A stretch of DNA of 57,084 nucleotides. Origin: Phoronis australis (lineage: Eukaryota; Phoronida; Phoronidae). Below the pieces are notes generated by a model. It saw nothing but the letters and a program-made list of their open reading frames with translations, was not told where the DNA came from and searched no databases. The stretch's first letter is position 1; each line of letters begins with the position of its first letter. Location of the stretch: the NCBI GenBank assembly GCA_002633005.1, contig NMRA01000381.1, positions 1 through 57,084 of the forward strand, written 5' to 3'. Position numbers and translations under genes: made by a program. Positions 12,269-24,473 of the stretch are shown piece after piece.

Positions 12269-12387
12269 CTGGTCGGATATAGTGCCAGGTCGCTCATTTT
12301 TAGAAACAGTTTTATCCACTGAATAACAGGCCCGTTATTCAGTGATTGCCTGGTTCTCAAAATCAGGGACCGCTATATCCAACCAGT
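12269..12387. repeat. Palindromic MITE-like element with an inner 11-bp hairpin
   Basis: Outer arms ACTGGTCGGATATAGTG and CGCTATATCCAACCAGT are imperfect inverted copies. At the centre CACTGAATAAC-AGGCCC-GTTATTCAGTG forms a perfect 11-bp stem. A further hairpin (TCTGATCGTCC / GGACGATCAGA, 12411-12459) follows immediately. Confidence 0.7.
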
Positions 12388-13372
12388 CCCATCCCAAACC
12401 ACAGACATCTTCTGATCGTCCCAATACACTGTAGCATACATACTACTTGGACGATCAGAAACTGAGGAAGCCTGTGTCCAAACCTTACCAAATGCAGTCT
12501 CACTTTTTTAAATTTAATGTTATATAATTTCTAGTTAAGCCAGTTAAGGTGTCTTACCTTAATTTAGAAAATACTGTATGGAACATGTAGCTTCTCAGCT
12601 TGCTGCGGCGTCCACAGGCGATGTACTGCCCACTTTTACTATTGACAACATGATTTCACTCCAAAAAGATCGACCTTAACGCAGCACATCAACAACAGTC
12701 TATGGTAGGTCTAAAACAATTACAATACAGTCAATTTCTATCGACATGTCTGGGCTTCCCACTTGTTTTTAGGCGAACATAACGACTTCCAAACTACTAT
12801 TAAAGTAAAAATTTAAATTAAATTTCCAGTTAAACAAATCTACTTATTAAATTAAATTATTACAATTCATGGAACAAATTAATAAAATTACATAATAACA
12901 ATATTTTGACCAGTAAATTACACTATTCACCTAAACCGAAAAACAAGACTGGGTGAGTTATGAATACTTCAACGAATATAGCGATCCTAGTGGTGTAAAG
13001 GTGAACCTTAATACCCCTTGATAAGCGCTTTAGTTATTTGCCGGGTCCGGCGGGCTTAGAACTGAACGCGTGCATGGGCACAATTTTATGTTTTTGAAAT
13101 TACAAGATCACACACATAAGCTGTATTAAAAAAATGTCCGTACCATAATAAAGTGATTACTTTCATTCCAAAACCAATGAAACCACGGTTACGTGCAAAC
13201 GGGTCCAGGGCCATCATTACAATTTTACCTGTCAAAGAAAATTGAAGCAAATTATTACAAGATTGCCGCTTCATATCAATCCTATGGTGATCACCCAATA
13301 TAATTTGGATTGTTCTCATTGGGAATTGTTGCTGTGACAAACGATTTTATTGTTCAGACCGAGTCTCAACAC

Positions 13373-13640
13373 GTGCATGTGGCCGGGCACTCAGCGGGCG
13401 GGTCCCCGGCCGGCGGGGCCGTGTGAGGCCGCCGGTGTTCCCTGGAAAGACACCGTAGGTGTCTCATTTGAAAAACAATATTCAACTCAAAACACTTTAT
13501 CAGTGTGTCACAGAATCGATATTATGATTCTTGGTCCCATGACCATCTTTCCTTATTTTAAGTACGCCTACCTTTGAGCGAACACGACGGCGGCCGGGTG
13601 CCGCGTGACGGTGAGCCCGCCCAGCTGTCTCAGTGGCGTT
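13373..13640 (-). promoter_or_regulatory. REV3L: GC-rich, CpG-containing segment: probable REV3L promoter and first non-coding exon
   Basis: Two GC-rich, CpG-dense blocks (about 13373-13440 and 13580-13625) stand out sharply from AT-rich surroundings. On the minus strand the right block ends in CTCAAAG|GTAGGC, a good 5' splice site. Its place upstream of the REV3L coding exons fits an alternative to a TATA promoter. It could also be bidirectional. No transcript evidence is available. Confidence 0.45.
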
Positions 13641-14714
13641 TGCCTGTTTAAGCTAAAAAAATCATATGTTGTTCCAATATTTTGGGTTGTTTGAGGGTTA
13701 CAGGGCATTATTTTGTTAATGAAACCTGGATGGAAATGTCGTTGTGATAGGCCGCGGATTTGACTCTAATTTTTTAGAAAAAGGGCTCTCAAGGCTTAGT
13801 TTCAGAGAAGCAGGCCCAGTTCAAAGCCCAACATTTCATTCAAATGACGTACCGTTACTTAATACCGTTAATTCAAGACAACCACGATATAGCAACAATT
13901 TTATATCGCATCGTGACTCAGAAAAATTTAGTTCCACTGAGCAACTATACGTCTGTAACATGTAGGCCTAGTCATAAATCCCTTGTCTTCCAACTGAGTA
14001 TACAACTAGCAGGTTTATGGAAAAACTATTTTATCTAAGTTTAGAAAGAAAAGTACGGGTCTATAATAGCCACGTCCCAACAGTTTCTACCAGAGGATAT
14101 CGATTCAGTGTTAAAACGTCGTTAGCAAATACTACTCTTTCAGCCTTTTTAAAATATTAATTATGGGTCGATATTACCGGTTCAAATACTGACAGAGATT
14201 GCATTTTATTTGCTTGTCCAAGCGGGTATTGAATTACCCGGCCGTAACCGCAAGAACTTTCCGGGGTGAGGCCAAAACAAACTCATTAAATGTGTCAGTT
14301 AGGCCTATTGCACCCACTTCAGTTTTCGTCCATTCTGGTATCTCGATTCCCGAGTTGGATTTTGAAAACAGAATTACCCGACTTATACTATTCACCTTGT
14401 TCCCAAATTTGTTCATAGCAATTCTCGGAATTTCCTGAAAGATCACTTTTCTGCTCTCAAACCAGTCGTCGTTTATATATGAAGAAGTAACAATGGTCTA
14501 TTCGCGGTCCACATCAGTGCATTCAAAACCTTTTTGAACTTAGCAATTATTATATGAAATTTTCTTCTTGGCCACCTCAGAGTCATCACAAAAATTAATA
14601 CACTTCATTTATTAATACAATTCATTAATTCATTAATCATTGTCATTATGTTACTTCCTGAATCATGTTCAACTCAATATCACGATAAGTAATTGTCTAA
14701 CTTACATTTTGCAA

Positions 14715-15078
14715 TCTTATTTCATCATCGCCACCATCTCCACCACCAATTCCACCACCACCTCCACCACCAACTACACCACCATCTCCACCAACACCGC
14801 CACCACCACCTCCACCGCCAACACCACCACCACCACCACCAACACCACCACCATCACCATCAGTTCTAGTTTGCACTTACTATGTCTTTATGGTGTCAAT
14901 GATGTCTTTTATGTTGTAGTAGACAGCCAGAATGGATTTATACAGGTCAAACAATGGCTTGAAGAGATATTCAAATGGTTCCAACAAGTTACTNACTGCC
15001 AACACCATCACCACCTCCACTACCACCTCCACCAACACCACCACCACCTCCACCACCACCTCCACCACCATCACCATG
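14715..15078. repeat. (CCA/CAC)n imperfect trinucleotide repeats either side of an N
   Basis: CCACCA/CACCAT/AACACC runs occupy about 14728-14866 and 14999-15078, with about 130 bp of unique sequence and one N (14994) between them. The long Thr/His-rich and Val-rich ORFs here come from the repeat and are not genes. Confidence 0.9.
14881..14993 (-). CDS. Orphan exon candidate, 5' end lost in the gap at 14994
   Basis: On the minus strand 37 codons are open: SNLLEPFEYLFKPLFDLYKS, then ILAVYYNIKDIIDTIKT, ending in a consensus GTAAGT donor at 14880 (phase 2). The amphipathic, aromatic composition looks like real protein, unlike the repeats on both sides. I do not recognise the family and find no partner exon downstream. 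It may be a fragment placed here by misassembly, or an exon of an undetected gene. Confidence 0.3.
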
Positions 15079-16745
15079 ATAAACTTTGTAGTGCTATTTA
15101 AACCCCAAAACCGTTTGGTTTAGGAATTCAACATTGGCTGATAAACAGGGCGAAGTGAAACTTTAAGAAATACATTGTTTTTGGTGTTTGATTCTCGTTT
15201 TCAGAAAACGACGCACGTGCACCAACTGTTTTTGAGAAAAAGCCAGCCATTGGCAAACCGAAGCTTGAAACTTTTTTTGTGTTCTGATCTGGAAGAAATC
15301 AAGTAAGAATTAAATAAGTAAATAATATTTTTGTCGCATGGTATTTGATATTAGAAGTTGGCGTGCCTTGATTTATACAGCTGTCAACATAAGCATCATG
15401 AATCCGGGAGTAATGTCACAATTAAATCATTTATTAAAAGTCGCTTTTAATAAGTTGTAGCCAGACTTCTCAGGTGATCATTGAGACATGCGAGACCAGG
15501 AAAGACGGCTCTTACTTAGTAGTCATTTTGACCTGTTCCTCAATTTCAAGCCAGTCGAGCACAGCGAACGAACACAAGGAGACCATCATCACTGTAACAA
15601 TGAGAAACATTCGAGGGTTTTCATCATTAATCTGGGAAAAATGGAAGGAAAATATTCATGGCTTGCGTCAAATAATATTTTCCTAGTTTTTAAGAAAATC
15701 TGGAATTTGAAAAGTGGAACGCGTTATCGCCAATCATTCATGGATATTGCGACAGAGTTATTCAGGACCGGATAATAAGCAGTTGTGGGGCCCGTAACAT
15801 AAGTTAGGGTTAGCCAACTCCAATGAAATCTGAAGTGTTTTTTTTCTAACGGAAATAGAATCCTATCGTGGTAAGGAATATTATAAAATGGATTTTATGA
15901 GAGTAAAAGGCCTAATTCGATTTTGTTTTGCAGTCCACTAAACAGGACAAAATACAGCCTTCATTCGCAACTGTTGAAGTCACACAAGTTTCTCAGCGCA
16001 GTATTTCTTCGGAGTTACAGGACCTTAAAACCAGTATAATGACGAGATATATCTTTTTAGTGGTTTTACCGGTTCAGTGATTTTTACAGGATGAGTATGC
16101 ATAACCCCGGTGTCACTACCCCGAGTCGTGTCCTGAAGTGTATTTAAAATCAGTAACGGGGCGTGCTGCCTCAGTGCAGACGCTTTACGCCCAAAGAATA
16201 GAAAGTGTGATAACTGAGTCGTTACCTGTTTTGGTAATACTTCAACACTGACCCGATGTGACACCTGGAGAAGACATAAGTATTTGTGCGGTGTTCTTAC
16301 GCTTTTGAATATCGAAAGGTTATTTACCGGATATTGCTCAAAATTTGATTCGGCTCATTTCCGCGATACGCTGACGACATCTAAATTGTTTGATGTTCCT
16401 TGAGCTCACAACAATAGTTTTGTTTACAGAGACGTGTTTTCTTATTGCTACTGTCTTTTGTTGGATTTATTGTCGGCAAATCGTTTAGTGATATCAGAGT
16501 AAATACGCACTGACGCACCGTCGCTATTATTCGTTGCTAAACACTCGGACAGGCACAAAGAAGGAATGCCGTGCTCTGAAAAGGTGTTATCTTCATCGTA
16601 GAAAGACACCGTTTCTATCTGCAGTATACTCCGATTTCGACAGCTTTCGTGTTTTATACCACGAGAATTAACGCATCAGCGGTGCTGAGAAAGCAACTTG
16701 AGCAGTATTGGATTTTGCTGTGTTTCTCACTTTTTCTGTCTACAG

Positions 16746-17001
16746 AATGGAACCAGTTTCTGGCTATTGGATGATGACATCTCCGAATAAGCGGATTAAC
16801 CTGCTACAAATCATGATATCTAACTTAAGATAAACAAAGACTGCGTAAAGACGATTAATTCATCTTGACAACTGCAAAATACATGACATCAGGTGGGGCA
16901 AAAACGAATTATTCAGACGGAACTGGCAAAGGATGAGGTAACTGGAGTATTACAGGGGTGTGAAACAACGTAACAACACTGTATGACGGAAAAAGACTAT
17001 A
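16746..17001 (+). other. 5'UTR exon portion of the 600-aa gene
   Basis: It extends from the inferred acceptor at 16745 to the ATG. It contains several short upstream ATGs (for example at 16747), all closed before or out of frame with the main ORF. An in-frame TGA at 16984 fixes the start. Confidence 0.4.
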
Positions 17002-18804
17002 ATGAGCGCTGTTCTTGGACCCAAGAGAAAATGGTCTAAGACCGAACTGTACGCTCATCGAAAAAACAAAGCAGAGGACAAGTATCTGCAACAAAAACTT
17101 GTCGAGTTGAAGAGAGAATTTCATGGAGTAAGCTCGAAAACAATTGATGAAATTCGCGAAGTCAACGGATGGTTTAAACCGATACGCCAACATACGGGGC
17201 ACAGCCCGTGGGCGTTACCACCAGCAAGTGCGAACGGAAGAAGAAGGATGAATAGACCACTGTCTAGCGAATCAATTGACAGTACGCGAAGTCTGCCTTC
17301 GTGTACTGTAGATGTGAACAGGAAAAGTTTTCCACCGAACAAAGGAAACGACAGTCGCAAAATTATTTCAAAAATTCCATCCACTTCTGTTAAAGTAAAA
17401 TATAACACTTTTGTTAGAAAACCAAAATCAGGAAATACAAATAAAACAAGTGAACCAAATCCGTCTCAACATTCTCCGTCGAGTGCAAAACAGAGTGCGG
17501 CGTCGAAACCAAGAACACCGTTTTTCATTACTGAAACGAAAAAATCTTCGGCGAAAGAGAGCACCGGCGGCACGTTGAATGCTGCTGGAAAAAAAATTGA
17601 CAATCGCAGTAGCCTGGATCTAAGTCTCACCACTGGAAAAAAATGTTCTATGCCCAAACTAACAAATATAAAAGTAACTGCTGCAGAAAACAAAAGTAAA
17701 ATTAGTGATCAATCTTCCACCAACGGACAAGACAACGATACTTTGTGCGGGGAAGACATAGTGGGGAATAATTCATTCGAAAGGGGATATTCTATGATAA
17801 CAAACATGCCGGCTGTTTATGAAATAGAAGAGAGAAAGCAAAAGCGGTTAAGCGTTTCGATGAAACAAGCTGACATCGTCAAATATGCTTTGTCTGACAG
17901 GAGCGACAGCCCGGATATCATTCCTGAGAATGAACTGAATGTCTTTTGTGACAGCGATGAGGAAGTTGGAGATGATGACGCAGAACACACTGTGCCACAA
18001 CTTAATATGGCAAAAGTGGAAAAAATGGAGAAGAAACTAGAGAAAATTGAGGAGAGGAATAAGCGTTTGTTTAAAAGGTCGTCTGGTGTGATTGCCACGT
18101 TTGTGAAACTTGCTTCGAAATCTTCAAAAACGCAAGATGAGAAGGTTTCAGGGCTTGGTCAAGAATCTGTTAAACATCAGGCGGTTGCCAGTCTTCCTGC
18201 TGTTGAATTTCTCGGAAACACTTTACAACACAAAGAGTCGAACTTTGTAGTTTCTGATAAATATGAAACTTCGTCGGATGAACATAGATTTGCTGTCAAT
18301 AACTCTATTCAAAATACTCTTGACATAAGCTCAAAGAATCTACAACCTCCACGACAAAATGAGGAAAATCCGTTAGTCTCTCAGTCTCATAAACTGAAGA
18401 CAGGGTTTTCTTTGCTTAATCGTAAATTCGGAGATTCCAAGACAGAAAAATATGGGAACTGGACCGGTATTCAACCGCCTCCTGCGCCACCAGCTCCTAT
18501 CATTCCAAATATGGAGAAAGTTAGTCAGCGCGCGCAACAGCGTCAAGAGAACATCCGTCGGCGTTATATGTACGACAATCCGATCGGACTACGCGGGAAG
18601 CGGGATGACCAGAAAGTTGTCATATCGAAAGCTGACGTGAGAAAAATGGCGAGCGAACTGATCAAACAACACGATAACGATAAAGCCTTGAGGAAGAGGA
18701 AAAGTCAAACAGAACCGAGTGAGAAACTAACATTAAGTGACAGGATAAAGATGTTTATGACTGTAATAGATCAATATTGTATGAGCTCGCAATTGGATCT
18801 GTGA
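17002..18804 (+). CDS. Basic, low-complexity protein of 600 aa (cluster member 1), single coding exon
   Basis: Function unknown; no family recognised. The ATG is the first in frame after a TGA at 16984. A strong acceptor at 16745 implies a non-coding first exon. The N-terminus (residues 1-60) is a Lys/Arg-rich helical block (YAHRKNKAEDKYLQQKLVEL). Residues 80-260 are Ser/Lys/Asn-rich and probably disordered. An acidic stretch at 316-328 (CDSDEEVGDDDAE) is followed by a charged coiled-coil helix at about 335-357 (KVEKMEKKLEKIEERNKRL). A proline run QPPPAPPAPIIP lies at 491-502 (possible SH3/EVH1 ligand). The C-terminus (508-600) is a conserved-looking helical, basic tail with LTLSDRIKMFMTVIDQYC. 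There is no signal peptide or membrane segment. Polyadenylation signals AATAAA occur at about 18854 and 18951. Codon use is ordinary and the ORF is unbroken, so I take it as a real host gene. Confidence 0.85.
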   Translation: MSAVLGPKRKWSKTELYAHRKNKAEDKYLQQKLVELKREFHGVSSKTIDEIREVNGWFKPIRQHTGHSPWALPPASANGRRRMNRPLSSESIDSTRSLPSCTVDVNRKSFPPNKGNDSRKIISKIPSTSVKVKYNTFVRKPKSGNTNKTSEPNPSQHSPSSAKQSAASKPRTPFFITETKKSSAKESTGGTLNAAGKKIDNRSSLDLSLTTGKKCSMPKLTNIKVTAAENKSKISDQSSTNGQDNDTLCGEDIVGNNSFERGYSMITNMPAVYEIEERKQKRLSVSMKQADIVKYALSDRSDSPDIIPENELNVFCDSDEEVGDDDAEHTVPQLNMAKVEKMEKKLEKIEERNKRLFKRSSGVIATFVKLASKSSKTQDEKVSGLGQESVKHQAVASLPAVEFLGNTLQHKESNFVVSDKYETSSDEHRFAVNNSIQNTLDISSKNLQPPRQNEENPLVSQSHKLKTGFSLLNRKFGDSKTEKYGNWTGIQPPPAPPAPIIPNMEKVSQRAQQRQENIRRRYMYDNPIGLRGKRDDQKVVISKADVRKMASELIKQHDNDKALRKRKSQTEPSEKLTLSDRIKMFMTVIDQYCMSSQLDL

Positions 18805-19750
18805 ATAGATCATAATCATAGTTGACCTGTATACCCTGCATTGCGCAAACTTGAAATAAAAAATACTCCATTTATAAGAGATGTTCTCTGGAGGTGTTAA
18901 ATCCGTTCACACCGATAAAACGCAGTTTTTAGAGTTACCAGTTGAAACAAAATAAAGTGTAAGTCTAATGCGAAAGAGCAGTGCTACTTTCTGAACACGC
19001 GTAGACATTTGCTTCTAGAATAACTCTTTTTATTGTACCGTGATAAATATACTCTTGAAAAAGAATGTCAATACATTAGCAATCAGCACTCTTCAGACGT
19101 ATTACAACCATACTGTTGATTTGTGTAGAAAAATAAGACACATTTGTTGAATGTACAGCTTTCCTAACTAGGACTACCTAAAAGTTTTGGCCGGCAGTTC
19201 ATCACAGTGCAACGAAGGACAAAGTATCTGACAGATGCTCAAATCTCCTAATACAGACGCAAATGGCTTATTGCATGAAAAGCCAACTTGTAGAGTTTTT
19301 TCTCGAGCAATAACGAATTGTCCAAACCAAGAAATTACTTCTAATTTCACAATGGAACAACTTTGAGACAACTTTCCTAACTGTAAGTGGTCCGGCAAAT
19401 CAAAAATTAGTTTGTTAGAATGGGGACTTATAACCACTTTAAGATTCATATTTTACATAAATGGGAAAGAACAATTTATGCTACGTTTTCTTATGAATAA
19501 CGTAACTCGACCGTACTGAAAGTTTAGCACTTTAACCATCAAGTAAACAACATTTGTGAAATCGTCGGCGCACTTAGACGTCATATGTTTTGTGTGTAAG
19601 TGCCCCAGCCCACCTGCAGCAAACGTTCGTATGCTTTACAGCCATTAACCAATATAAAGACGCTAAAAGAACAGGGCCAAGGTCAATTTAAAGTTTGTTA
19701 TTTGATCTTGTTGATCCTTCAAATGTAACAACAAACAAAAGACACCAATG

Positions 19751-19858
19751 TACATTAGACGAGGGCAGTTTGCTTTCACCATGTCATGACATGTATACCC
19801 AACGTACATTAGACGAGGGCAGTTTGCTTTCACCATGTCATGACATGTATACCCAACG
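19751..19858. repeat. Perfect 54-bp tandem duplication
   Basis: The unit beginning TACATTAGACGAGGGCAGTT and ending ATGTATACCCAACG is present twice with no mismatch, so it is recent. It contains the palindrome CATGTCATGACATG. Confidence 0.95.
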
Positions 19859-20791
19859 TAAACGTTATTACAGTCTCACAATTAAATAAATATTTTCTTT
19901 CCAACGAAAGCTTTCGTCAACAGGATATTCACATATGTATCTCCTTTAATCTTACACCGAATTGAACGTCCATACACACAGAAGAAATTTCAAAAAAGCC
20001 ATTGTCCGGCAGGGAAGAGTTTTTGAAAAACTGTTGTTACCTAAGGACGCAAAGAAATTGTTCCTTGTGAGGGGGATGAAATTTAGCAAATGAGAAATAA
20101 AAACTCACCGCGTTCAGTCGTTGGATTGTGCCAATGTTGTGCTGAATAAAAAAGATACGACGACGGATTTTCACGTAAATTCATATTTCCACGCGTAGAG
20201 TCAGCCGTTTAATGTTTAAAAACATCCCCGTAATCACATGTTTGTCTATGAACTAAAAACAGCAAATGAAATCTATAAACTATGATGGTCGGTGACCCAG
20301 TTACCGAAATATTCAATCAAACCAAGGTAAAAATGCGTAGAAGTGATACTGACACTTCATTTAGAAAGTTTGTGCTATTGAAGTGTGACTTGACTGATGA
20401 CTGATTTTGAACTGGTCTTTCATTCTCAGCAGGCATGATATCTTGTGATGCGCTGCATCTGTGTGCCTAAAGAGGGCGCTTGAATATTGAGTCTATGATG
20501 GGTGCGTTATTTCAATTTATATTGAAATTCGATGTAGCCATCTTCACACTGAAAGCATAATCGTTTGTATATTGGGTTATTGTTACAGAAACGTTACAGT
20601 AAAAGATATCCGTCCAATATTTTCAATTATGATGATCCAATAAAAGATGTCTGTCCAATATGTTTCTGTGCTCAGTTATAATGATACAGAAAATAGATAT
20701 CTGTTGACGTTCAAGTTGGCAGTTATCAAGACCAAGTAACCTAACAGTGTCCACTGAAACAGACACGTGAGTACAGCTACTAGTGTATAGT

Positions 20792-21673
20792 ATGAGGCGA
20801 GGAAAGGGCAAAAATTGTGAAAAAGGAATGCCAACCCTGTTTTGTAAATTCAACTCTATTTAATAAATTCAGTCCTATTTAAAATATAATTTTATAAGTA
20901 AATCCTATTTTGTAAATTTAATACTACTGAAAAAATCATTTCTGTTTTGTAAATTCAATTCTATGTAAAACAAACCTGTTTAGAAGCGAACCCGTTTCGG
21001 AGAATCGAGCATGTTTTATAAAATCGACACCGTTTTGTAAATTCTGTTGGCGATTCGTAAAATTAATCCTGCTATGAAAGGCTGAGGCCCGCATCCGTAT
21101 TAACGCCGCTCCTTCCAAGTTAGGCAGATCCAAAAGCCTTCGAGACGAGTGCTCAAGTATGTATATATTTCCATCATAAAAATTGTCTGCAAGAATCTGT
21201 TCTTGAATATCTCATTGACAAAGAGAGCCAGGGTGGGCTCCACCATTTTAGTCACGTGATAAACTAGTTCCACTTCCCACAGACAGGATTTGTAAAATAG
21301 AATCTTCGAAACGGGATAATTTTCTATTTAAACACGATTGACTTTACACGCTCGGTTTACGAATGTTGACCGAATCTCCGTAACGGGATTGAATACATGC
21401 ATGTAGTATGATTCTTTAAAACAGCATCTGACTTTATAAAAGCAAGGGATCTTTTGAGCAGGATAGAATTTATTGAGTTGAATCGAATTTTCGAACTAAG
21501 ATGAATTATCAAACAGGTTTGATTTTTATTTTAAATGGGGTTGAATTAATTAAGTATAATTGAATTTACGAAACAGGATTTTTTAAATAGGACTGAATTT
21601 ATTAAATAGAGTTAAATTCTCAAAACAGGGTTGATTTTCTTTTTTCACAATTTTTGCCCTTTCCGCCCTTCAT
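20792..21673. mobile_element. Large foldback element with about 300-bp inverted arms
   Basis: The left arm starts ATGAGGCGAGGAAAGGGCAA. The complement of the right end reads ATGAAGGGCGGAAAGGGCAA, and the match continues through AAATTGTGAAAAA, CAACCCTGTTTT, TTTAATAAATTCAG and TCCTATTTAAA. The arms are themselves made of a degenerate tandem motif near TTTGTAAATTCAATCCTG. There is no ORF. The structure is that of a non-autonomous foldback (FB/Galileo-like) DNA transposon. Confidence 0.75.
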
Positions 21674-24408
21674 TATTGGATTTGAGAGATTTGGTCGCTC
21701 CCTCTGGTGGCAAAGAAATTTGAGTGAAGTTATAAACAGGCAAAGAAATCCGTTTTGACAATTGTTTACAAAGAATATGTGCTCTTGGACAATGCGAAGG
21801 ATGTTAGAAATACTAAGAAATCGGGAGGTAACAAGTGAAAGTACTTTAATTTTACCAGCACGTGTAAAAAGAATGCAAATTGCTATAAAATAGTTATGAC
21901 AATTATTGAGAAAAACGATTTCAAACTTTGCAATTTCATATTTGTTTTAATGCGGATTTCATTATTAAATCTAAGCCATATGGGTTACAAGTCGAGGTTG
22001 TGTTATTCGAGAACAGGTCACTTTTTCTTGCAGGGTTAACATTGTATTTGAATAGGTGTGACAATCTATATTATCACATCAGATAGCAAGCTCACCGTAC
22101 ACTAAATCAAACCCTGACACTCTGCGCGGTCGCGACCAATTTCAACTACGTCCTCGGAATTGCAAAAATCGCTTGTAGGGTCATCGCCAATTTCGCACTC
22201 GTGGTCTCTGCGATCACCACACAATGAAGATTTTACTTACGAAGGCTTTACGAACCAACGAACGATCGTTTGCATTAAATACAAGTAACGCAAGGCAAGA
22301 TCAGAGATGATGACGTTCACAAAAAGCTTATTTGCGAATTCACGAGAAACATTCAATTTGGCACAGTATAGAAAACACCTTGTTGCATCGTAGAAAATTT
22401 CCCGTCAGAATACTTTTATATGGATACCACATGTAATGCCGCAACTGTGACTTCGTGTGTTAAGATTTACATTTTATGCACAGGGCTGAATAAGAAAAAA
22501 GATAGTTCATGCCATATTTTAAGATGAACGACGAAACTCGTTTTTCGCGACTAACTTTCAACTTTTACCATCAAAAATAATGTATTTGAACGAAATTGTT
22601 ATACATTTTGTGCGAAAGTACTCCGGCCCACCAGCAAAGAACGCTTAGTGGAAAGCTTTGCAGCCTTTAACTAATATAAACTAGACGCAGAGCCAAGGTC
22701 GGTTTAAAGTCGAAGAAGGTTTAGCAATAAACTCAAATTCAAACGGTTTATAAATATTAAACGCATGTTTCCGTTGGACAATTTACTTCAACTCGAGGCT
22801 AAGTATCAACAGTTAATGACTTCCGTCGTTTAAAGCCGCAGAAAACTATTTTCTGGGCTCGGGGTCTCATTTTTTACTCGAAATTGAATTCGAAATTATT
22901 TTTTTTCCGTTCTCCATTCTACTTTTGCACAAACTCAAGATATTCTACAAACTGCAACAGCGTTTTTGAAATTCCATTTTGAAAATTTATATTAAACTTA
23001 ATATGGTAATATTATTGATAAAGTTGTTCCGATATGAATGTACCACTCTTTTTCGCTAAATTTTGCCAAAGACATGGACACGTAATCAAACTACTGGCAG
23101 ATTGGTATGAGGTCACAAATCCACTTTCATGAAATATACACTTTTATTGAGTTATTTTTTTAGATATTAGACTAAAGGTAATGATAAGTTCATACATAAC
23201 TTTAAAGGTTGTAACTTCTCTATCAGTATGACGATGATTAAGGCAACATGTGTCCGAAAGGAGTTTAATGGCAAAACATTACACCATGTTTACGCACACA
23301 GTGCGGTTAAATTCTTCAAGACAACAAGCCTTGCCTAGGATACGGAAACCATGACAGGGCGACAGTATTCTTTGATTGGAACTTTAATCGTAAAGGAATA
23401 TTAAGTCAGCACGACCGCTGATAAGCTAACCTAGACCACGTGTTTCGTATTATCCGAGATGATGGTGAATATTCTCATGAACTTCACAGTACTGTAGAAG
23501 AAGTACGTCGATTTGAACGCGCTGGCTAAAGGTAATAATTTTGACATATCTTTGAATCCAGGACACGGAGTTGACATTAATAGTTCGGATAAAAATGTTA
23601 CATAACAGATTAAATACGCTATCTCTCTATAGCAAAATCTATGTGCTCATCAATTATATATGTCTGTGTAACTATCCTGTACCGACATTCGTGTATCAAA
23701 TTATATCTACAAACAGAGAAATTAGAAGATTCTTTGATCGCAGTTTAAGAAAACGAAGTTCGAGTGTCTTCATCCGGTATGAAATTACAACTTCATTTGC
23801 AATGCAAAACACACGCTCGCATTCGCGTGTACTGCCCACCAAAATGCTCCGACGCGTACTAGTCGAAATACGATTCCCGAACACTGAGCTAAACAAACGT
23901 TGACCATGACTTTATCAGAAAATAGGTCCTAGCTTACTCAGTGATTAATTGCTACTTTGATATTTCTAAAATACATGTAATCAGTCACAGATATTCAGAT
24001 TAGTCGCACAGTAGGAATTGTAATCTTTGATTAATTATTGGCAATGTCTGTAATACGATTCGGATTGCGAGTTGACACCAATCATTGCCTGAATCTCGTT
24101 CTTACTGAAAGTTATATTGGCTACGTACAACACTCTAAGAGTAACGCTCAACTTGAAAAGATGAAAATGAAAAAGCTTCACGCTCAATCTGATATCAAAC
24201 ACAACTTCGACAATATGAGCCAACCACTTCAGCAAATCTCGCATTTAATTCGATTATATTTACTTAACAACACGTATGCTTTTCAACTAAAACATTTTAT
24301 TGTGATGAAACAATTTGATAGTACGTTCTTAAAAGTCGTTCGGTCAATTTATAAGCGATCAACAAAAAATTAGTATTATTTCGACAAAGTTACCAAATTT
24401 AAGACTAG

Positions 24409-24473
24409 TTTGACGCTAACACTATTATTATACAGCGACCTAATCACAAGATAATAATTGTGTTAGTGTCAAA
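24409..24473. repeat. 22-bp inverted repeat with 21-nt loop (hairpin)
   Basis: TTTGACGCTAACACTATTAT and its near complement ATAATAATTGTGTTAGTGTC, continuing AAA, pair over 22 bp with about three mismatches. The size resembles a miRNA precursor or the core of a small MITE. Nothing favours one reading. Confidence 0.6.

Larger units (their letters stand above)
10006..13570 (-). other. REV3L: Probable 5'UTR intron of REV3L
   Basis: It runs from the acceptor before coding exon 1 (TTCCAG at 10005) back to a donor in the GC-rich segment (CGCTCAAAG|GTAGGC, donor at 13571). No coding exon is visible inside. It contains the foldback-type repeats at 11.1-12.5 kb. The splice pairing is inferred, not proven. 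Confidence 0.45.
13641..16745. other. Intergenic region between REV3L 5' end and ORF cluster
   Basis: Apart from the repeats and the orphan exon candidate, I see no gene. The right end is probably the 5'UTR intron of the 600-aa gene, since TTTTTCTGTCTACAG at 16731-16745 is a strong 3' splice site. A segment at 15848-15957 has a diverged copy at 29739-29837. Confidence 0.5.

Noticed and set aside
14640-15101. 153-codon plus ORF rich in Thr, Asn and His
   Set aside because: It is mostly the CCA/CAC repeat and spans the N at 14994; no splice sites or homology.
23571-24373. Two plus-strand ORFs of 110 and 111 codons
   Set aside because: Composition is that of random AT-rich DNA, they lack promoter or polyadenylation context, share nothing with the cluster proteins, and an equal-sized ORF lies opposite one of them.
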